In this document: in pieces, positions 21,601 to 33,100 of the stretch
Layout of the letters: each line of letters starts with the position of its first letter
Position numbering within the stretch: position 1 is the first letter of the stretch
DNA from: Beroe forskalii
Taxonomy: Eukaryota > Ctenophora > Nuda > Beroida > Beroidae
Assembly: GCA_011033025.1 (NCBI GenBank)
Contig: WFMF01000193.1
Span: 124,001 to 188,000, forward strand
DNA length: 64,000 nt
Direction of reading: 5' to 3'
Notes under the pieces: generated by a model
Database searches by the model: none
What the model saw: the letters and a program-made list of their open reading frames with translations, nothing else
What the model was told of the DNA's origin: nothing
Made by a program: the position numbers and the translations under genes

Positions 21601-23356
21601 GTCAAGGAAGGGGAAGTGATGTTATGGTTACAGTGGAAATGGTTTTACAAGGTTTTACAAAGCCAATTACCTCCGACACTAATCCTCTTGGTACCAGCCA
21701 CAATCTGTCTCCCGTTGTGGTAGGGTACAATGTGGGTGAAGGCGTGGCCCGCATCCACTATGAGACAGCACTGGTTGTCCGTGTGGGTTTGCTTGTAGTG
21801 GAATGCAGTTAGGGTGGACGCTGAACACCTAGGGATGATGTCAAAGTTGGTGATTTTGTAGAAATAAAGACGTCAAGTGTTGAGGTTGACCGTACACGTG
21901 CTTATTACTTTATTAATAGTAAAACAGGTACACTGTTTTCAGGTGTGATCACAAGTGTACGAGTTTTATTAAGACTGACTGTTACCCTAACCCAGTGTAA
22001 AATGGGATAAGAAGACGTTGTCTAAATTTACTGTTTCGGGCTACTCGGATTGAACTTGGAATGTGCCTGCTTGCCTGAAAAGAGATTTGAACCCATACTC
22101 CTCAAATATCATCTCATCCCAGGCATCCCGGATTGCGGAAAAGTTGAGAGGCGGTTCCGTTACGATCAGGTTTGTATCTGAAATCGGATGGAATTATTAT
22201 GATATATTTCAGATTCTTTATTCTGAGCCGTCCTGAGAAGGCTCATGAGAAGGAACTTTAAAAGTTTAAATCATTTACACTTTATCATTTATAACGCTGC
22301 AATAATGCAATGTTTGGCATTATAATAGTCTTGAGGTAATCTCAAACAAACATGTCATCGAACAAATACGAGTACTCTAGACTTGATTACGAAGCTAAAA
22401 GGGCTGGAAAAATGATTACGTACGTACGTATTACGTGAACGATCCCTCATGAAATATTCATGAGTCAATAAGTCATTTCTATAAGCCACCCACGAGAAAT
22501 AGGCGGGTAGGATGACGTCATTATCATATTTTTTTATTTCGAAGGTTTTACTTCTATTCCAACAGCTGTAACAGCCAATGACAGGAATCGAAGGATTCAA
22601 GTAATCAAGCCAGTGACGGTTAAGGAAGTGTAATCCATACTTTCGTCGCCCGAGACTTCGCTGCAATGGGCAGCTCCTCATTTAACCCTCCCGCACAGTT
22701 TCCCGTACGCTCGGCTGAGTGAACCGTGTGGCTGCTTATGTGAGAGTTCTCGCCCCTTAGTACGGTAGGCAAGGCCGGGAATCGAACCACCAACCTCGCG
22801 ATTGAAAGTCAGACGCCCTAACCACTGCGCTACCTGGCCACTAATTTCATCATGATGTAGTGAGTTGATGACGTTGAACCGCCGATTTCTTGTGCGCGGC
22901 GTTTAGTACTCCTTACCTCCAGGCGAGACTTTCAAGGGGTCGTTGAAGATGGAGTCCCATATCGTTTTTTGAGCCGTCCAGTTCAGAAGGTATCCCTATT
23001 GCACAAATAAAGACAATTAATTGAATTTTAGAAGAGATTTTAGTGAAGCAGCCAGCTATAAACTTAATAAATTCCTTAGTATTGAAATCATTATGTCGAA
23101 AAATAACAAGATATCGAAAACGTTTGAACGAAATGGTGCAAATTACAAAACATTTCCTACCAACTTTCTGGAAAGGACTGGTCACGTGAACGTTCGACAT
23201 ATCCTGGCACTTGTCGATTTCGGAACCGACAAATTGTCGACGACGGTCCTTTGGTCTCATGATCCAGTTGTAGAATGTCTCAGGGGACTTGTCTGGTCTC
23301 CAGCCACATTTTATCGTGTGACTGCCGTTATCTATTATCAAGACTTTCTCACCCAT
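18631..23356 (-). CDS. ACTR6: Actin-related protein 6, complete, 9 exons, 405 aa
   Basis: Exons: 23165-23356, 22917-22995, 22075-22177, 21671-21828, 20847-21011, 20405-20569, 19367-19494, 19064-19160 and 18631-18761. All phases join to 405 codons; human ACTR6 is 396. Recognisable parts are LIIDNGSHTIKCGW (first phosphate loop of the actin fold), SPFQKGYLLNW, NLIVTEPPLNF, CCLIVDAGHAFTHIVPY (second phosphate loop), LKELISYRQIN, KEDVCFVS, EYVLPDF, FTVPEILFNPSDIGITEMGL, NNIVITGGSS and the C-terminal SKSDYEEHGANIC. ARP6 is a nuclear subunit of SWR1/SRCAP remodellers that deposit H2A.Z. The exon-3 donor appears to be GC (CAG|GCAAGC). The exon-1 donor is a weak GTTGGT. A second donor 46 bp past exon 6 (exon end 20359) would shift the frame, so the first is preferred. 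Exons 5-9 lie in a segmental duplication. Confidence 0.93.
18755..18845 (-). repeat. Duplicated 3' splice-site region of ACTR6 exon 9
   Basis: The stretch ACAACTGACCTGGAACAG plus AAACAAGATTATA occurs twice, about 65 bp apart. On the minus strand it is the acceptor CTGTTCCAG|GTCAGTTGT at the start of exon 9. The outer copy is an extra potential acceptor. The truncated copy at 10400-10430 has only one. Confidence 0.8.
19230..19360. repeat. Degenerate CCCTAACAACAGCAA repeat downstream of ACTR6 exon 7
   Basis: Same family as 10985-11143 but more diverged, starting a few bases beyond the exon-7 donor of the complete gene. Its antisense leucine-rich reading frame is a repeat artefact. Confidence 0.75.
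20351..20450 (-). repeat. Two-copy form of the exon-6 minisatellite unit
   Basis: In the complete gene the exon-6 end (…NPSDIG|GTAGG) is followed by exactly one extra 46-bp unit that ends in a second donor-like site (ATTG|GTAAT). This is the apparent seed state of the large array in the truncated copy. Confidence 0.85.
20660..20850 (-). repeat. GTAAGTGCTTT minisatellite at the ACTR6 exon-5 donor
   Basis: Immediately after the exon-5 end (CCTTCAGTACTTT|GTAAGT) the minus strand continues with GTAAGTGCTTT-like units for nearly 200 bp. The donor and its copies are in register, so several nearby GT sites could compete. Confidence 0.8.
21070..21615. repeat. Purine-rich minisatellite filling ACTR6 intron 4
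   Basis: Units of about 14-20 bp (GAAGTGGTGTCAAG, GAAGTGAAAGTGCTGTCAAG) repeat some 25-30 times and occupy most of the 660-bp intron. On the minus strand they read CTTGACACCACTTCC, a pyrimidine-rich string with many CTTGACAG acceptor-like ends. The long plus-strand ORF across it is a repeat artefact. Confidence 0.85.
22380..22449. mobile_element. Fragment of the GGGATCGTTCAC MITE
   Basis: The stretch contains CTTGATTACGA and ends in TATTACGTGAACGATCCC, matching the right half of the elements at 149-314 and 29809-29969. The left terminal repeat is not recognisable. Confidence 0.55.
22476..22908. mobile_element. GAGAAATAGGCGG MITE split by a SINE
   Basis: The left part (CACGAGAAATAGGCGGGTAG, ATGACGTCATTATCATAT, to about 22530) and the right part (TCATCATGATGTAGTGAG, TTGATGACGTTGAACCGCC, from about 22846) together match the intact copies at 51355-51462 and 53935-54050. 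The intervening 315 bp is a SINE insertion. Confidence 0.8.
22531..22845 (-). mobile_element. tRNA-derived SINE
   Basis: On the minus strand the 5' end contains a pol III A box (TAGCGCAGTGG) and B box (GGTTCGATTCC) at tRNA-like spacing, followed by a body of about 240 bp and an A-rich end (AAATAAAAAAATA). The T-arm does not pair well, so this is a SINE head and not a functional tRNA. It sits inside a MITE, which shows the order of insertion. Confidence 0.75.
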
Positions 23357-24890
23357 TCCCTCAGTTAGTTAATATCAAAATTGAGTTGGTCAACTTAAAG
23401 GATCCTTCCTATATTTCATGAGACCGTACTGGAGAGAATCTTTCAACTTTCAACTTTTCACCTCGAAAAATGGTATTCTGAATAAAAATCAGCGACATAA
23501 TGAAGACAAAAATTGAACTGGGTTCAACTCATGGCTTCATCAGCAGTGACCTGATACCTATCAAAAATTTCATTTATCATTAAGCCCTACAACTTACATA
23601 GTGGCATTCAATCTTTCAATAGTTTATTTTCAATAAGTCATTAGATGGGTCGGTAGAAAAGTGCGCACATTCAATTATTAATCTCTGGGATCAGATCATG
23701 AAAACCACAGCCTCGCACAGGTATGTGCACAGTTGTCTTTCAAGAGGACCTGAATTCTAAGGTACTCAATCAGCTCAAACAGCTCAAACCATTGATAGGG
23801 CACACTGTTAAACCGTGGGAGACGAATTCTTATGTGCGTACTTGTCGTTAGGCCAAGAAATCATGAAGTACTAAAAACTTGAGGCAAGTAAGAAAACTCA
23901 ATTGGTTATGATTTTGATAAGAATTGAAATTGGTATAAAATTAACTAAAAACTGGATAATTGTATAACGAAAAACTGTAACTTAAATAGCTATTGAATAT
24001 TTTTGATGGTATCATGGTGATATTAAAATAAATAGGTAATGATAAATAGGATAATTGCATAAAAACATAAGTTTAAATTAATATAAATTAAATAAATAAT
24101 GAAACTTTTCCATCCACTCAGGGATTTCGTCAAACAAAATGTCAAGATAATTTGTGCATACTACCCCTACTACGTTACTTACATGAGAGCAGCCAATATC
24201 TCAATAATATTAAGATGGCAGTATTTCCGTGAACGTATGTGCATGCCATGACTCAAAATGTCCGTTGAAAACGCAAGCGCAATTCTCGTCATAACTTGGT
24301 ATTCCATAATAATTTAAATTAATTCTACCTTTCTAATTAGTATTCTCGAGCATTGGAAAGATTGGCCAGTTATTTTCTAATGATTCCCAAATAAGCAACA
24401 ATTGAAACAAACCATTTCACCTTTCAACCACGCGACTGTATAAAATAAAAGTATAAAAAGCACCTTAAAATGCAAAAGTTTAAAATAATTCAATGTTAAT
24501 TTGAACATTGATTACAATTTGATATCAAAGTAGAAATTCAAAAATTGGATAAAAACAAGATGATATAATATTCATGCTAAAAAATGTATTTGAAAATTTA
24601 TTTAAGATGTTAAAAACGAATGTTGATTCCACAAGAAAAAATGTGGTTATTCTGATAAATAAGTAAATATTGTAAAACAAGTTCATTCAAACTTTCAATG
24701 AAATATTCACTACAATGGAAATTAAAATTAACGTTTTGATGATGTTAATAAGTAATAATCACCAGTGACAGAAGAATAAAATGCTCGAAAGCTTCAATAT
24801 CATTTATGAGACATAGAGTCTCGACACCACATTAGTACCAACATCATTAATTATCTCATCGAGAATGAGAATGATAACATCTGGCATTGC
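23357..24890. other. AT-rich intergenic region between ACTR6 and the oxygenase gene
   Basis: Upstream of ACTR6 and downstream of the oxygenase gene. No coding region, RNA gene or clear repeat is seen. The ACTR6 promoter should lie at its left end. Confidence 0.4.
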
Positions 24891-27800
24891 TTATCCACAC
24901 TTTGGTGTCAGATCGTTCATGCTTGAATCATCTCTTTCATCATGGATGCAAACATTTGAATCACAAGAACTATTGAGAAGTTTGTTCAGCTTTTCATACT
25001 CTTCCAAGTCTTTTTTATAATTTTCTAATTGCTTTGTATGTATCTGTTTGCTCTTCACAATTTCACAGCCTGAACCATTTCCCCTCCCAAAAGGTGTGAT
25101 TGACAAGAACCATTCTCTTTTATTCTCATGTTTACGAGCCCAATTTCGAGCTAAATATATGCTTCCAAAACTTTTGTAACTAAAGGATTCTTTGGGCCCT
25201 CGAAGGAAAGCTTCAACCTGAGGGTCCTCAGGAAAACCAGCATTTGGAACATTCCATTTCTTTGTGGGGATGCCTGCACGAGCTATTTCATGGAGGAATT
25301 TCAGTCTTTCTTTGCAAATATCTTGTAGCACACTTGATATTTTTTCTTTCTTGCATACATTTATTATTTGATCAACAAATAATTTCAGGAACTCTTGTTT
25401 ATATTTATCTACGGCTAAGATGATACAGCATAGCGTGGAAATAGGTTGCAAAAGCTTCTCAGCACTTGCATGGTACCTCTCAAGCAATAATTTGAATGTT
25501 CTGGAAATTTCAACTTGTTCAGAGGATTTTCTGCTTGTACCAAATACGCCTAAAGATAATTCAACAAACCTCAACAGAAGCTGGTTTAGAAAATGATTTT
25601 TGTCAGGTAAATCAACTATTTGGTCTATTGCTCGCTTTATATCAACAATATGTTTCATCTTTGTGATAAGCATCTCAGTCTCCTTTTCAGGAAAAAAATC
25701 TCTATCAATCATGAATTTCAGAATGTCGGTGAAACCATGATTGGGATTTGGACTATAATCCCTATATTCAGAATCGAAGAAATACTGAGGTTGACTATCG
25801 GTCTTCAGGGTATAATTGATAATTATTTGCAACAGTTCATTTGCCTCCATCCAGTTTGACAATTCACAGAATTGGAACATATATTTGATTTGATTTGTTC
25901 GTGCATTTTGTATCACATTTTCACAGCAGTCTGAACGTCCTCAGAAGGAAAATGGTTAGAAATGTCTGCCAATACTTTTGCAGTATTTTCATCAGGGAAC
26001 CCACATGATCTAAACTCTTCCAACAAACTTATTACATATGATTCTTTCTCAAGGATTTCTGATATTCTAAGTAAATTCATCATGTCTTTTTGTTTAAGAT
26101 CAATTTCATCCAGATCCAGTGCACTCATCAGAAACTGAAATCCTTTTTCACCCTCTAATCTATTATCATCTTTTTGCAACAACTTCAATACATGATCAAT
26201 ACCCTTTGATATACTTGTCTCACATTTTATCATAAATGATTTATCTTCTCTCCAGAGAATAAGGACATCCTTTTGATACCATCGTTTACGAGTAGCACTG
26301 TCATCACCATTTGGACCAGAACAACCTCCTCCTAAGTCTTTACGACCCCAGAAAAATTCTCTACGATTAAGGATATGCTTATCTGGATCAAATGAAAACT
26401 TTAAAGAGTCGTAAACATTGTTATTAGCTACTATATGCACAAAATCATCCAGTTTATATTTCGTGTCCTCTTCTTCCCAGTCACAACCACAATCACTGTC
26501 ACCACAATCACCCCATCCACTTTGACACTCCCCATATTCTAAAACTTTCTTGTTTGCAGTTGCAATACTAAGTTCCCATCGATTTTGACCAAATTGCAGC
26601 TTATCATACTCAAGAGCAATTTTAAGTCCAGAAACAAGATTTTTATCACGACCTTCGAATAAATTTGATGATCCATACCTTTTCCACGAATCTGGATAAT
26701 TTTTGTCAAGAGCCAAACAAATGTATGTAGTTTCATTATTGTCCATGTACTGATTGAGGAGATTTAAAAGTTTGATAGCATTTGTTGATGCCACATATGG
26801 TGAGGGCTTCAAACCATTCCCATTCCAGCAGAGGGAATAAACTAACGCCACTCTGAAGCCAGATGTGATTTCAGTCAGTTCATGAGGACAACTAGCATAG
26901 TGGGCAACAAACATGCAGTGAGTGTCACTGCCTGGCGCACTGCTGCTGTGGACATGGGAGCTTTTATCATGTTTGACGATTAGATCCCCTCCACTGAATA
27001 TCGATGGAAGTTGGATTATCAAAGTACCAAAAATTTTATCATCTTCTTCTTCAGTATCCTGGATGTCACTGACTTTACCTCCAGTCTCATACAAAATCAG
27101 TTTGTAAACTTTTTCATAAACATATTCACCGACTAAACCTAAAGCTGGCTTAATCTTTTTTTCAATTAGCTCGGATATTTTCTTTGAGAACACTTTGTTT
27201 TCAATAGTGAATTTGTCTGAGTCGATTTGAAGACAATTTCTGACAGATGTGTCACTTAAAGTTTGTTCAGCAAGTCCATTTGAAGATTGGCTGCAGAATG
27301 ACTTGATACTCTCAAAAGCAGGGTGGTTTATAGGAAAACTCAGAACACCATAATCATTAATTTTGATAAGAGGTACACAGGGCATTTCTGTCTCAGAAAG
27401 CAATTCACCAATTGAAAAGTCGCCACAGTTTTTTGAAAGAACTTTTATAATTGACAGTAATCCAGTCTTGATCTGTTCTAAATCCATTGTTGTGGACTGC
27501 ACTGAATCATCATCCTGCCTTTCATGTTGTATACTTATTGTGCTGTTCACAGAACCACTTATCTCACTAGGTTCTGGTTTGATTTTGGCCATTTCATTCT
27601 TAATTCCACTCGAAGGAGTTTGTTCTGAAGTCATCAACGGTACTATTATATCATCACATTCTGATTCAGAGTTCTGCTTAATCTGAGCTGCACTATCAGT
27701 GGGAATTCCACCACTAACACTTTCTTTTGAAGGGACTGCTGCAGCATTTTGTTGAAGATCACCGTTCGCAGCAGAATGCTTTGTACTGTCTGTGGGCGGT

Positions 27801-27925
27801 GGTCCAATTAAGTCTGAGGGTACTGAAACATCAATACATTCTGATCCAGAGTCTTGTTTGGGAGCCTTTGAATGTCTCTGGTTCTCATTATCAACATCAA
27901 TGTGAGGCTCTCGCTTTAGGGCCAT
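24891..27925 (-). CDS. Large 2OG-Fe(II) oxygenase-like protein, about 1,010 aa in two frames
   Basis: Frame 1 (25913-27925, 670 codons) and frame 2 (24891-25916) overlap and look like one protein. Residues 1-150 are acidic and low-complexity. Around residues 290-360 the stretch SIFSGGDLIVKHD … FVAHYASCPHELTEITSGFR followed by ALVYSL matches the prolyl-4-hydroxylase-type double-stranded beta helix seen in large uncharacterised eukaryotic and fungal proteins (typical motif DCEHEV..VTSG). The remainder is alpha-helical, of unknown function, with a Cys/Asp-rich insert (GDCGDSDCGCDWEEE). The frames would join if the AAAA run at 25918-25921 had one more base. ATG is chosen because an acceptor-like TTTTCAG lies 4 bases upstream, which suggests a 5' UTR intron. 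The catalytic fold is an inference from motifs; substrate unknown. Confidence 0.7.
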
Positions 27926-28484
27926 CTACCTGAAAAGAATTGCCATGAATCAATATTGCATAATGGTATGTAAGCCAGTAAAATATTCAAATGTTGAATG
28001 TATTTTGCCCATTTTGAAAATTATTGTGAGTTGAAGTTTAAAATTGTTTTTATAGGTAAAATATCTTAATTAAATGACAATAATGAAGGATGAAATGATT
28101 AAAAATGTCGATCACAGCACTCCAAAAAGTAAACTGGATTCAATTAATCCGGAATAATTCTGTGAAATGAATCATCATGCAGCCAGCAACAAATCAAATC
28201 TTGAAAACCATTCTAATAGAAGGAAATCATTAGCAACTTCGTATTTAACAACTTTTTTGACACATGTAAACACAGTTTCAGATATAATATCATCATAATG
28301 GTGTACAACCATTGCTGCTGATCCCTGGAATAGGTATTTTGACGATTCTCATAGAGTTAGTACAGGTATCATAGAACCTCACAAACTCATCTTTATTCCA
28401 CCAGCATAATTCACTGCAGAGTGCAGGTAGCAATTCCTTCATTGTGTTTTAGTTTGATGTGCACGTTTCATCGAATTCCTCATT
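27926..28484. other. Intergenic region between the oxygenase gene and MED10
   Basis: AT-rich, no coding signal. It should contain the oxygenase promoter, a probable 5' non-coding exon and the short MED10 3' UTR. Confidence 0.4.
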
Positions 28485-29079
28485 TCATCTCATATTCTGT
28501 GATGTTCCATATTGTTCCATAGTAGCCGGCACACTGACTTTCAACTCGCTGACAAGAGTGTCTTTAAACGTTTGGAGCGTGTTAATCTTCTCCTTGACCT
28601 CCTCATTCTTCTGTTTTGCCTTCTCCAGGCAATCCTTGGTGTACAACTGAGGATTCCTACCCTGGTCTATGTAGCTGAGCACCTCGTAGGGCACCTGAGG
28701 AAAACGAGAAAATTGAGGAAAACAAGAAAATTGAGGAAAACAAGAAAATTTATTTTCACAAACAAAATACATATAAATATCAATTGTCAGGCCCAGGGCA
28801 AAAAGTGGTTCTAAACGATTCAACTGATAAAGGATTTGAATGGTACCTAACGTTGTTCTCTGTAGAAATATTCTGAATATTACATACCTGGACCTGTTCG
28901 AAGCCATCCTTCATGTCATTGAGCCGTTTCAAGCCCTTCACCATGTCGTTAATCTTGGTGTTGAGAACGTCCTGACTTTGCTCCTCAAAGTCACATGCAA
29001 TGATTCCCACGTGCTTCACAGTTTCAGTGAGATCTTCTAGGGTGTCTATCAGTTCCTTGAACTGCCCACTAGTGTCCAT
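28485..29079 (-). CDS. MED10: Mediator complex subunit 10, 2 exons, 133 aa
   Basis: Exon 1 is 28888-29079 (64 codons, donor CAG|GTATGT). Exon 2 is 28485-28694 (69 codons plus stop, acceptor CCTCAG|GTGCCC). The junction is phase 0. The product starts MDTSGQFKELIDTLEDLTE and contains VPYEVLSYIDQGRNPQLYTK, the hallmark of MED10; human has 135 aa. MED10 is a nuclear subunit of the Mediator middle module that links activators to RNA polymerase II. The polypyrimidine tract of the single intron is a tandem repeat (see 28695-28755). Confidence 0.95.
28695..28755 (-). repeat. Triplicated polypyrimidine tract at the MED10 acceptor
   Basis: On the minus strand the intron ends with about three copies of an 18-bp unit, AATTTTCTTGTTTTCCTC, the last one completing the acceptor CCTCAG. 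The 3' splice-site signal has been tandemly multiplied. Confidence 0.85.
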
Positions 29080-30196
29080 CTACAACAGAATATAAGGTTG
29101 GGTTAATCATGAATATTGCTACTAAAGCTAATTAACGTAATCCGAATGGCTTTAATTTGAATTATTATCAAATTTAATTTGAGTTAATTCAGTATTATAC
29201 TTACGTCAGATTGCATAACAGATTCACAGATTTTAGGCAAAACTGGATAAATTTTGTTCACAAATCGAATCACAATTCACATTACTTCATAGATATTTAT
29301 CAAATCATTATAACACATAAATCAGTCAACCCAGGCCAAAAATGGCCCTATAAATAGTCTTAGCCTATTGGAATTCTTAATTTAGCTCAATGAGGAAGTA
29401 AAAATCAACCATGCAAGACTGCACCCATTTAATATTTACTTTTAATGTAAGTTAGTAAAGCACTAAATTTCTTTTCTCTATGCTTCCATGATAATTTCGT
29501 GTGGCATAGTGGGAAACTCCACGAAGAAATTATGATGATTTTGAACATAAGTCGAAGAATAAAGATAAATAAATGATTTTACCACTCGGACTTTCAATTC
29601 CATCAAGTAGTAAGTAGTGATATAGGAAAAAATAACGTCCTACAGCACCTATATAAAGCTATTATTATATCCTAGATATCAATCTAACGTAAAAAATCGC
29701 GCCTATTTAAAGATTTAACAATTAATCATTGATAATAAATTCTATCTGACATTTGTGCAGTAAAAAGAGATTGAAGATATATATATACTCCTATCCCCGA
29801 GTGTCATAAGAGATCGTTCACATATTGCGTAATCACCTAGGGGGAGGGGGGTTCCGAATAATTACGTTACATGTAATATTGTAAAAAATAAAACTACTGT
29901 AAACTTTATTACGAGGGTGAGGGGTTAAAATCGACCAAAAAATGTTTACGTAATATGTGAACCATCCCTAAGTACATAATTGTGTACTGTAATGTGTACG
30001 CATTCCGGATAGTCGAAATGCATGGCAATGCGTATCACTGAATGGGGTACCTAACTGTAATGATTTAAAATCAGAATGCACACCACAATCCTCATACGGC
30101 AAGTATCGCGATGAGTCTTGCACATCCCTTCATCACATCCCAAAGTCCCGTCCTCACATCCCATCCACCTGGATCTGCTTTCCACATACACCACCA
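29080..30196. other. Intergenic region between MED10 and MIOS
   Basis: Contains the MITE at 29809-29969; the rest is AT-rich. It holds the MED10 promoter and the MIOS 3' UTR. No gene is supported. Confidence 0.4.
29809..29969. mobile_element. GGGATCGTTCAC-family MITE, second copy
   Basis: The left end AGAGATCGTTCACATATTGC and the right end TACGTAATATGTGAACCATC are imperfect inverted repeats, with inner G-rich tracts as in 149-314. About 161 bp, non-coding. Confidence 0.75.
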
Positions 30197-33100
30197 TTAC
30201 ATTTGGAGCTTATCGAGGGGTATGGTCGTGTCGAGCAGCTCGCACAAACAGGTACACCCAGGCGTTGGGCACTCCTTGTGTTCGCTGGGAGAGGGCAGAC
30301 GTTAGCTGAAATATGAAAGTATGAAATACCTACACGAATCTACATTCGTCACCACATTTTGGGATACGTCACCGAGGGCGTAGCCCCAGGGATGTATCCG
30401 GATTATATCCAGTTTATCGGTTTGTATCCGGTTTAATTGAAGTGTCGTTAGATGAAATGTCGTGAGATAAAGGGTTCGTGAAATGAAAAGTTCGTTCCCT
30501 ACACCCTCTTTTGAGATACTTTCCAGTTCTCGAGGGCGTAGCCCCAGGGATGCATCCGGTTAAGATCCGCTGCCCGTAGGGCGAACTCTTAAACCAATAT
30601 GGACTCAATCAGACAAAAGTTTAGGAGTCTATGTATTGCTATTTATCTCAATCATGTGTCGTGAGATTAAATCGTCAAATGCCCGTTCTCCCTCACCTGA
30701 ACCAGTCCCTAACATGAAGAAAGTGGCCGCCATGTTGGCACATGAGACACCACACGAACCACTCCTGTAACGGGTTACTCTTGTTGTGGTCATCAGAAGG
30801 CAGCATTGACTGCCTGCGCTCCATGGTGCTACGCTTTTCTGCGGACGTTTAGACTTTAGTTGAAATTTCAACCAAATTTGAATAGGGTAATTAAAAATTC
30901 TGAATTTGCTACAATATGGCCTAAACAGCAAGAGGGCGAAATTTTCAAAGTATACAATGGACTCAGAAAAACTAGCTTTATTATCTATTTTACCTTGAGC
31001 CGGGGCCTGGAACCAAGCCGTAGTCCCCATGTTGAACATACAAAGAGCACACCGGGGTAGCTTGTACTTGCAGAAGTTGGAGGGGCAAAACCGCTTGTCG
31101 TGGGTGGACTTGGAGCCACTCGACTGCCGGGCATCACCCCGCGTGGAGGGCTTGCAGAGGGGGTTGGGCCGGTCTGAGGGGGGGGGGGGGTTCGGTTAGG
31201 GGGAGTTATACCTTATACTCTTATAGAAGTAATATGCCTAGGATTTTTCTTCGTTTGGCTGACTCAATGATTGATCTTTGCTTCTCAACGAACAAAATAG
31301 GCTTCAGACCTCGTTAAAGCATAGGTAATTAACATAAATTAATTTCTCAATTAATCATTTAACATGTTCTATGATAATCTTGAATTTGGTACCTGATATT
31401 GACTTGGAGCAGTTATCACACCTGACTACCAGGTGTTGATCTACCTTGGCTTTGCTTTTCAGCAGCTTCTTCCGTTCATTCTGAAACAGAGCCCGTTCTA
31501 TCCACATACACCGCATATCTGCGGCAAGTTCACATGATTGTTTTTAACATTACAACACTTTACAGTATAGTAATCAAATTTTGTTTACCTGATATTGTTG
31601 ACCTGAATTTGAGATCATGTAGACGTATGATGACGTAAGTAATTGAAAGTGCTTAAAACCTAATTCACAACCAAGATCAAAAACTTGCTATTCATTGCTC
31701 GTGAGCTGTTTAAAATTCATCCGTTTCATTTCAATGATAATTATAATAATTTAATGCGCAGGGACACCCAAAAATTGCTCAGTATTTGCAATTTAATCAA
31801 ACAATGGTTATTAATTCAAGTGCAAGGATTGCCTCTATTATAGGAAACACATTATAAAATCAACATTGCCTACCGAAGAAACGCAAGTAGTTCTCAAAGA
31901 CCACATTGTGAATGACTGCCGGGTCAGCATCGTACTTCGGATCCTGGATCATGTCGTACTTCCTTGCCAGAGTTAGAGCCAGACACACTGTTTGTACGTC
32001 TGAGGTCTTGTCCAGGTAACTCTGCATCAACTGACACAACTGACTGTTTACCCCTGGGATGATTATGGTTATTTGTGTACTTGAGTGCTGGCAGAGTGCC
32101 GTATGGGTATTTGGGCGTTGTAGTGAGTGAGAATTTTGCTTTTTACATAGATACTGGATAGCAACGCGTTGAGGTTGACATACATATTATAGTATGAGGG
32201 GCCAAGTCTTATCTGTACAATATGCATCAAAACGAATACCAGTTAAATTTTAGGGTGAGCACAGGATTTACACATTCCTAGACAAGTTACAGACTTAGAA
32301 AGGGCCAAGAAATGTATCTAATAAACTCACGAAAATTGAGGTAACCAAATAACATGATAATAAATACAATGTACCCGTCAAAACCACTGCTCTAAGATTG
32401 CCATCTTCTATCTCCTCCCGGCTCATGCTGGCAATGTACTTCACCAAACGGGCATCAGGAAGGAAGCGAGTAGCAAAGGCAATCCTGTCCTCCAGAACAA
32501 TCTCCCGATCTGTCAGGATCTCGTTGTAGGCGGAGTCTTCACCTGTCTGTGGCGTGAAGAGATTGAGAACTCTCCTTGCAATGGCTGGCCTCTTTTAAAT
32601 GGGCGAAAAGATTACAATCAATTTATATTCATAGAGTTATAATTTATTCGCAATATTATTCCTTTATTCACAATTCAAAAACGAAAAAGGGGTTTGGAAC
32701 AGCGAAAAGCAAAGAGAGTAGATCATTGAGACATGACAGCCCAGGCCAATAGACTAGTCAACTCAAATCTATTGAAAAAGAAGCACCCAACAAGAAATGT
32801 TTACGCCAGTCACCTTAGTGCTTAGAAAGGTCAGCATGGCACGCTGGTAAGGATTCGAGACAGTTCTCCGCAGGAGCTTAGTTTTCTCATTCCACATGCT
32901 GAATTGGTCACCGTTGAAGCCAGAGAGGGCAATGGCAAAATGGACCAACTGCAGCGGATCATCACCGTTGTTGCCCTGCATAAAATTCTACGTTTGTAAC
33001 ATTACGAAATGCTTTATCACAGGCTGGATTCTAATAAAGCTTAAATATGATAAAACAAAATATGCTGTATTCCGGAAAACAGAATAAAAGTAGTTAAGTA

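Noticed and set aside
21254-21619. 121-codon plus-strand ORF rich in VSRKW/CQGS
   Set aside because: Reads through the intron-4 minisatellite of ACTR6; periodic low-complexity artefact.
22770-22842. A functional tRNA gene
   Set aside because: A and B boxes are present, but the T-arm and acceptor stem do not pair and the sequence continues as a SINE body.
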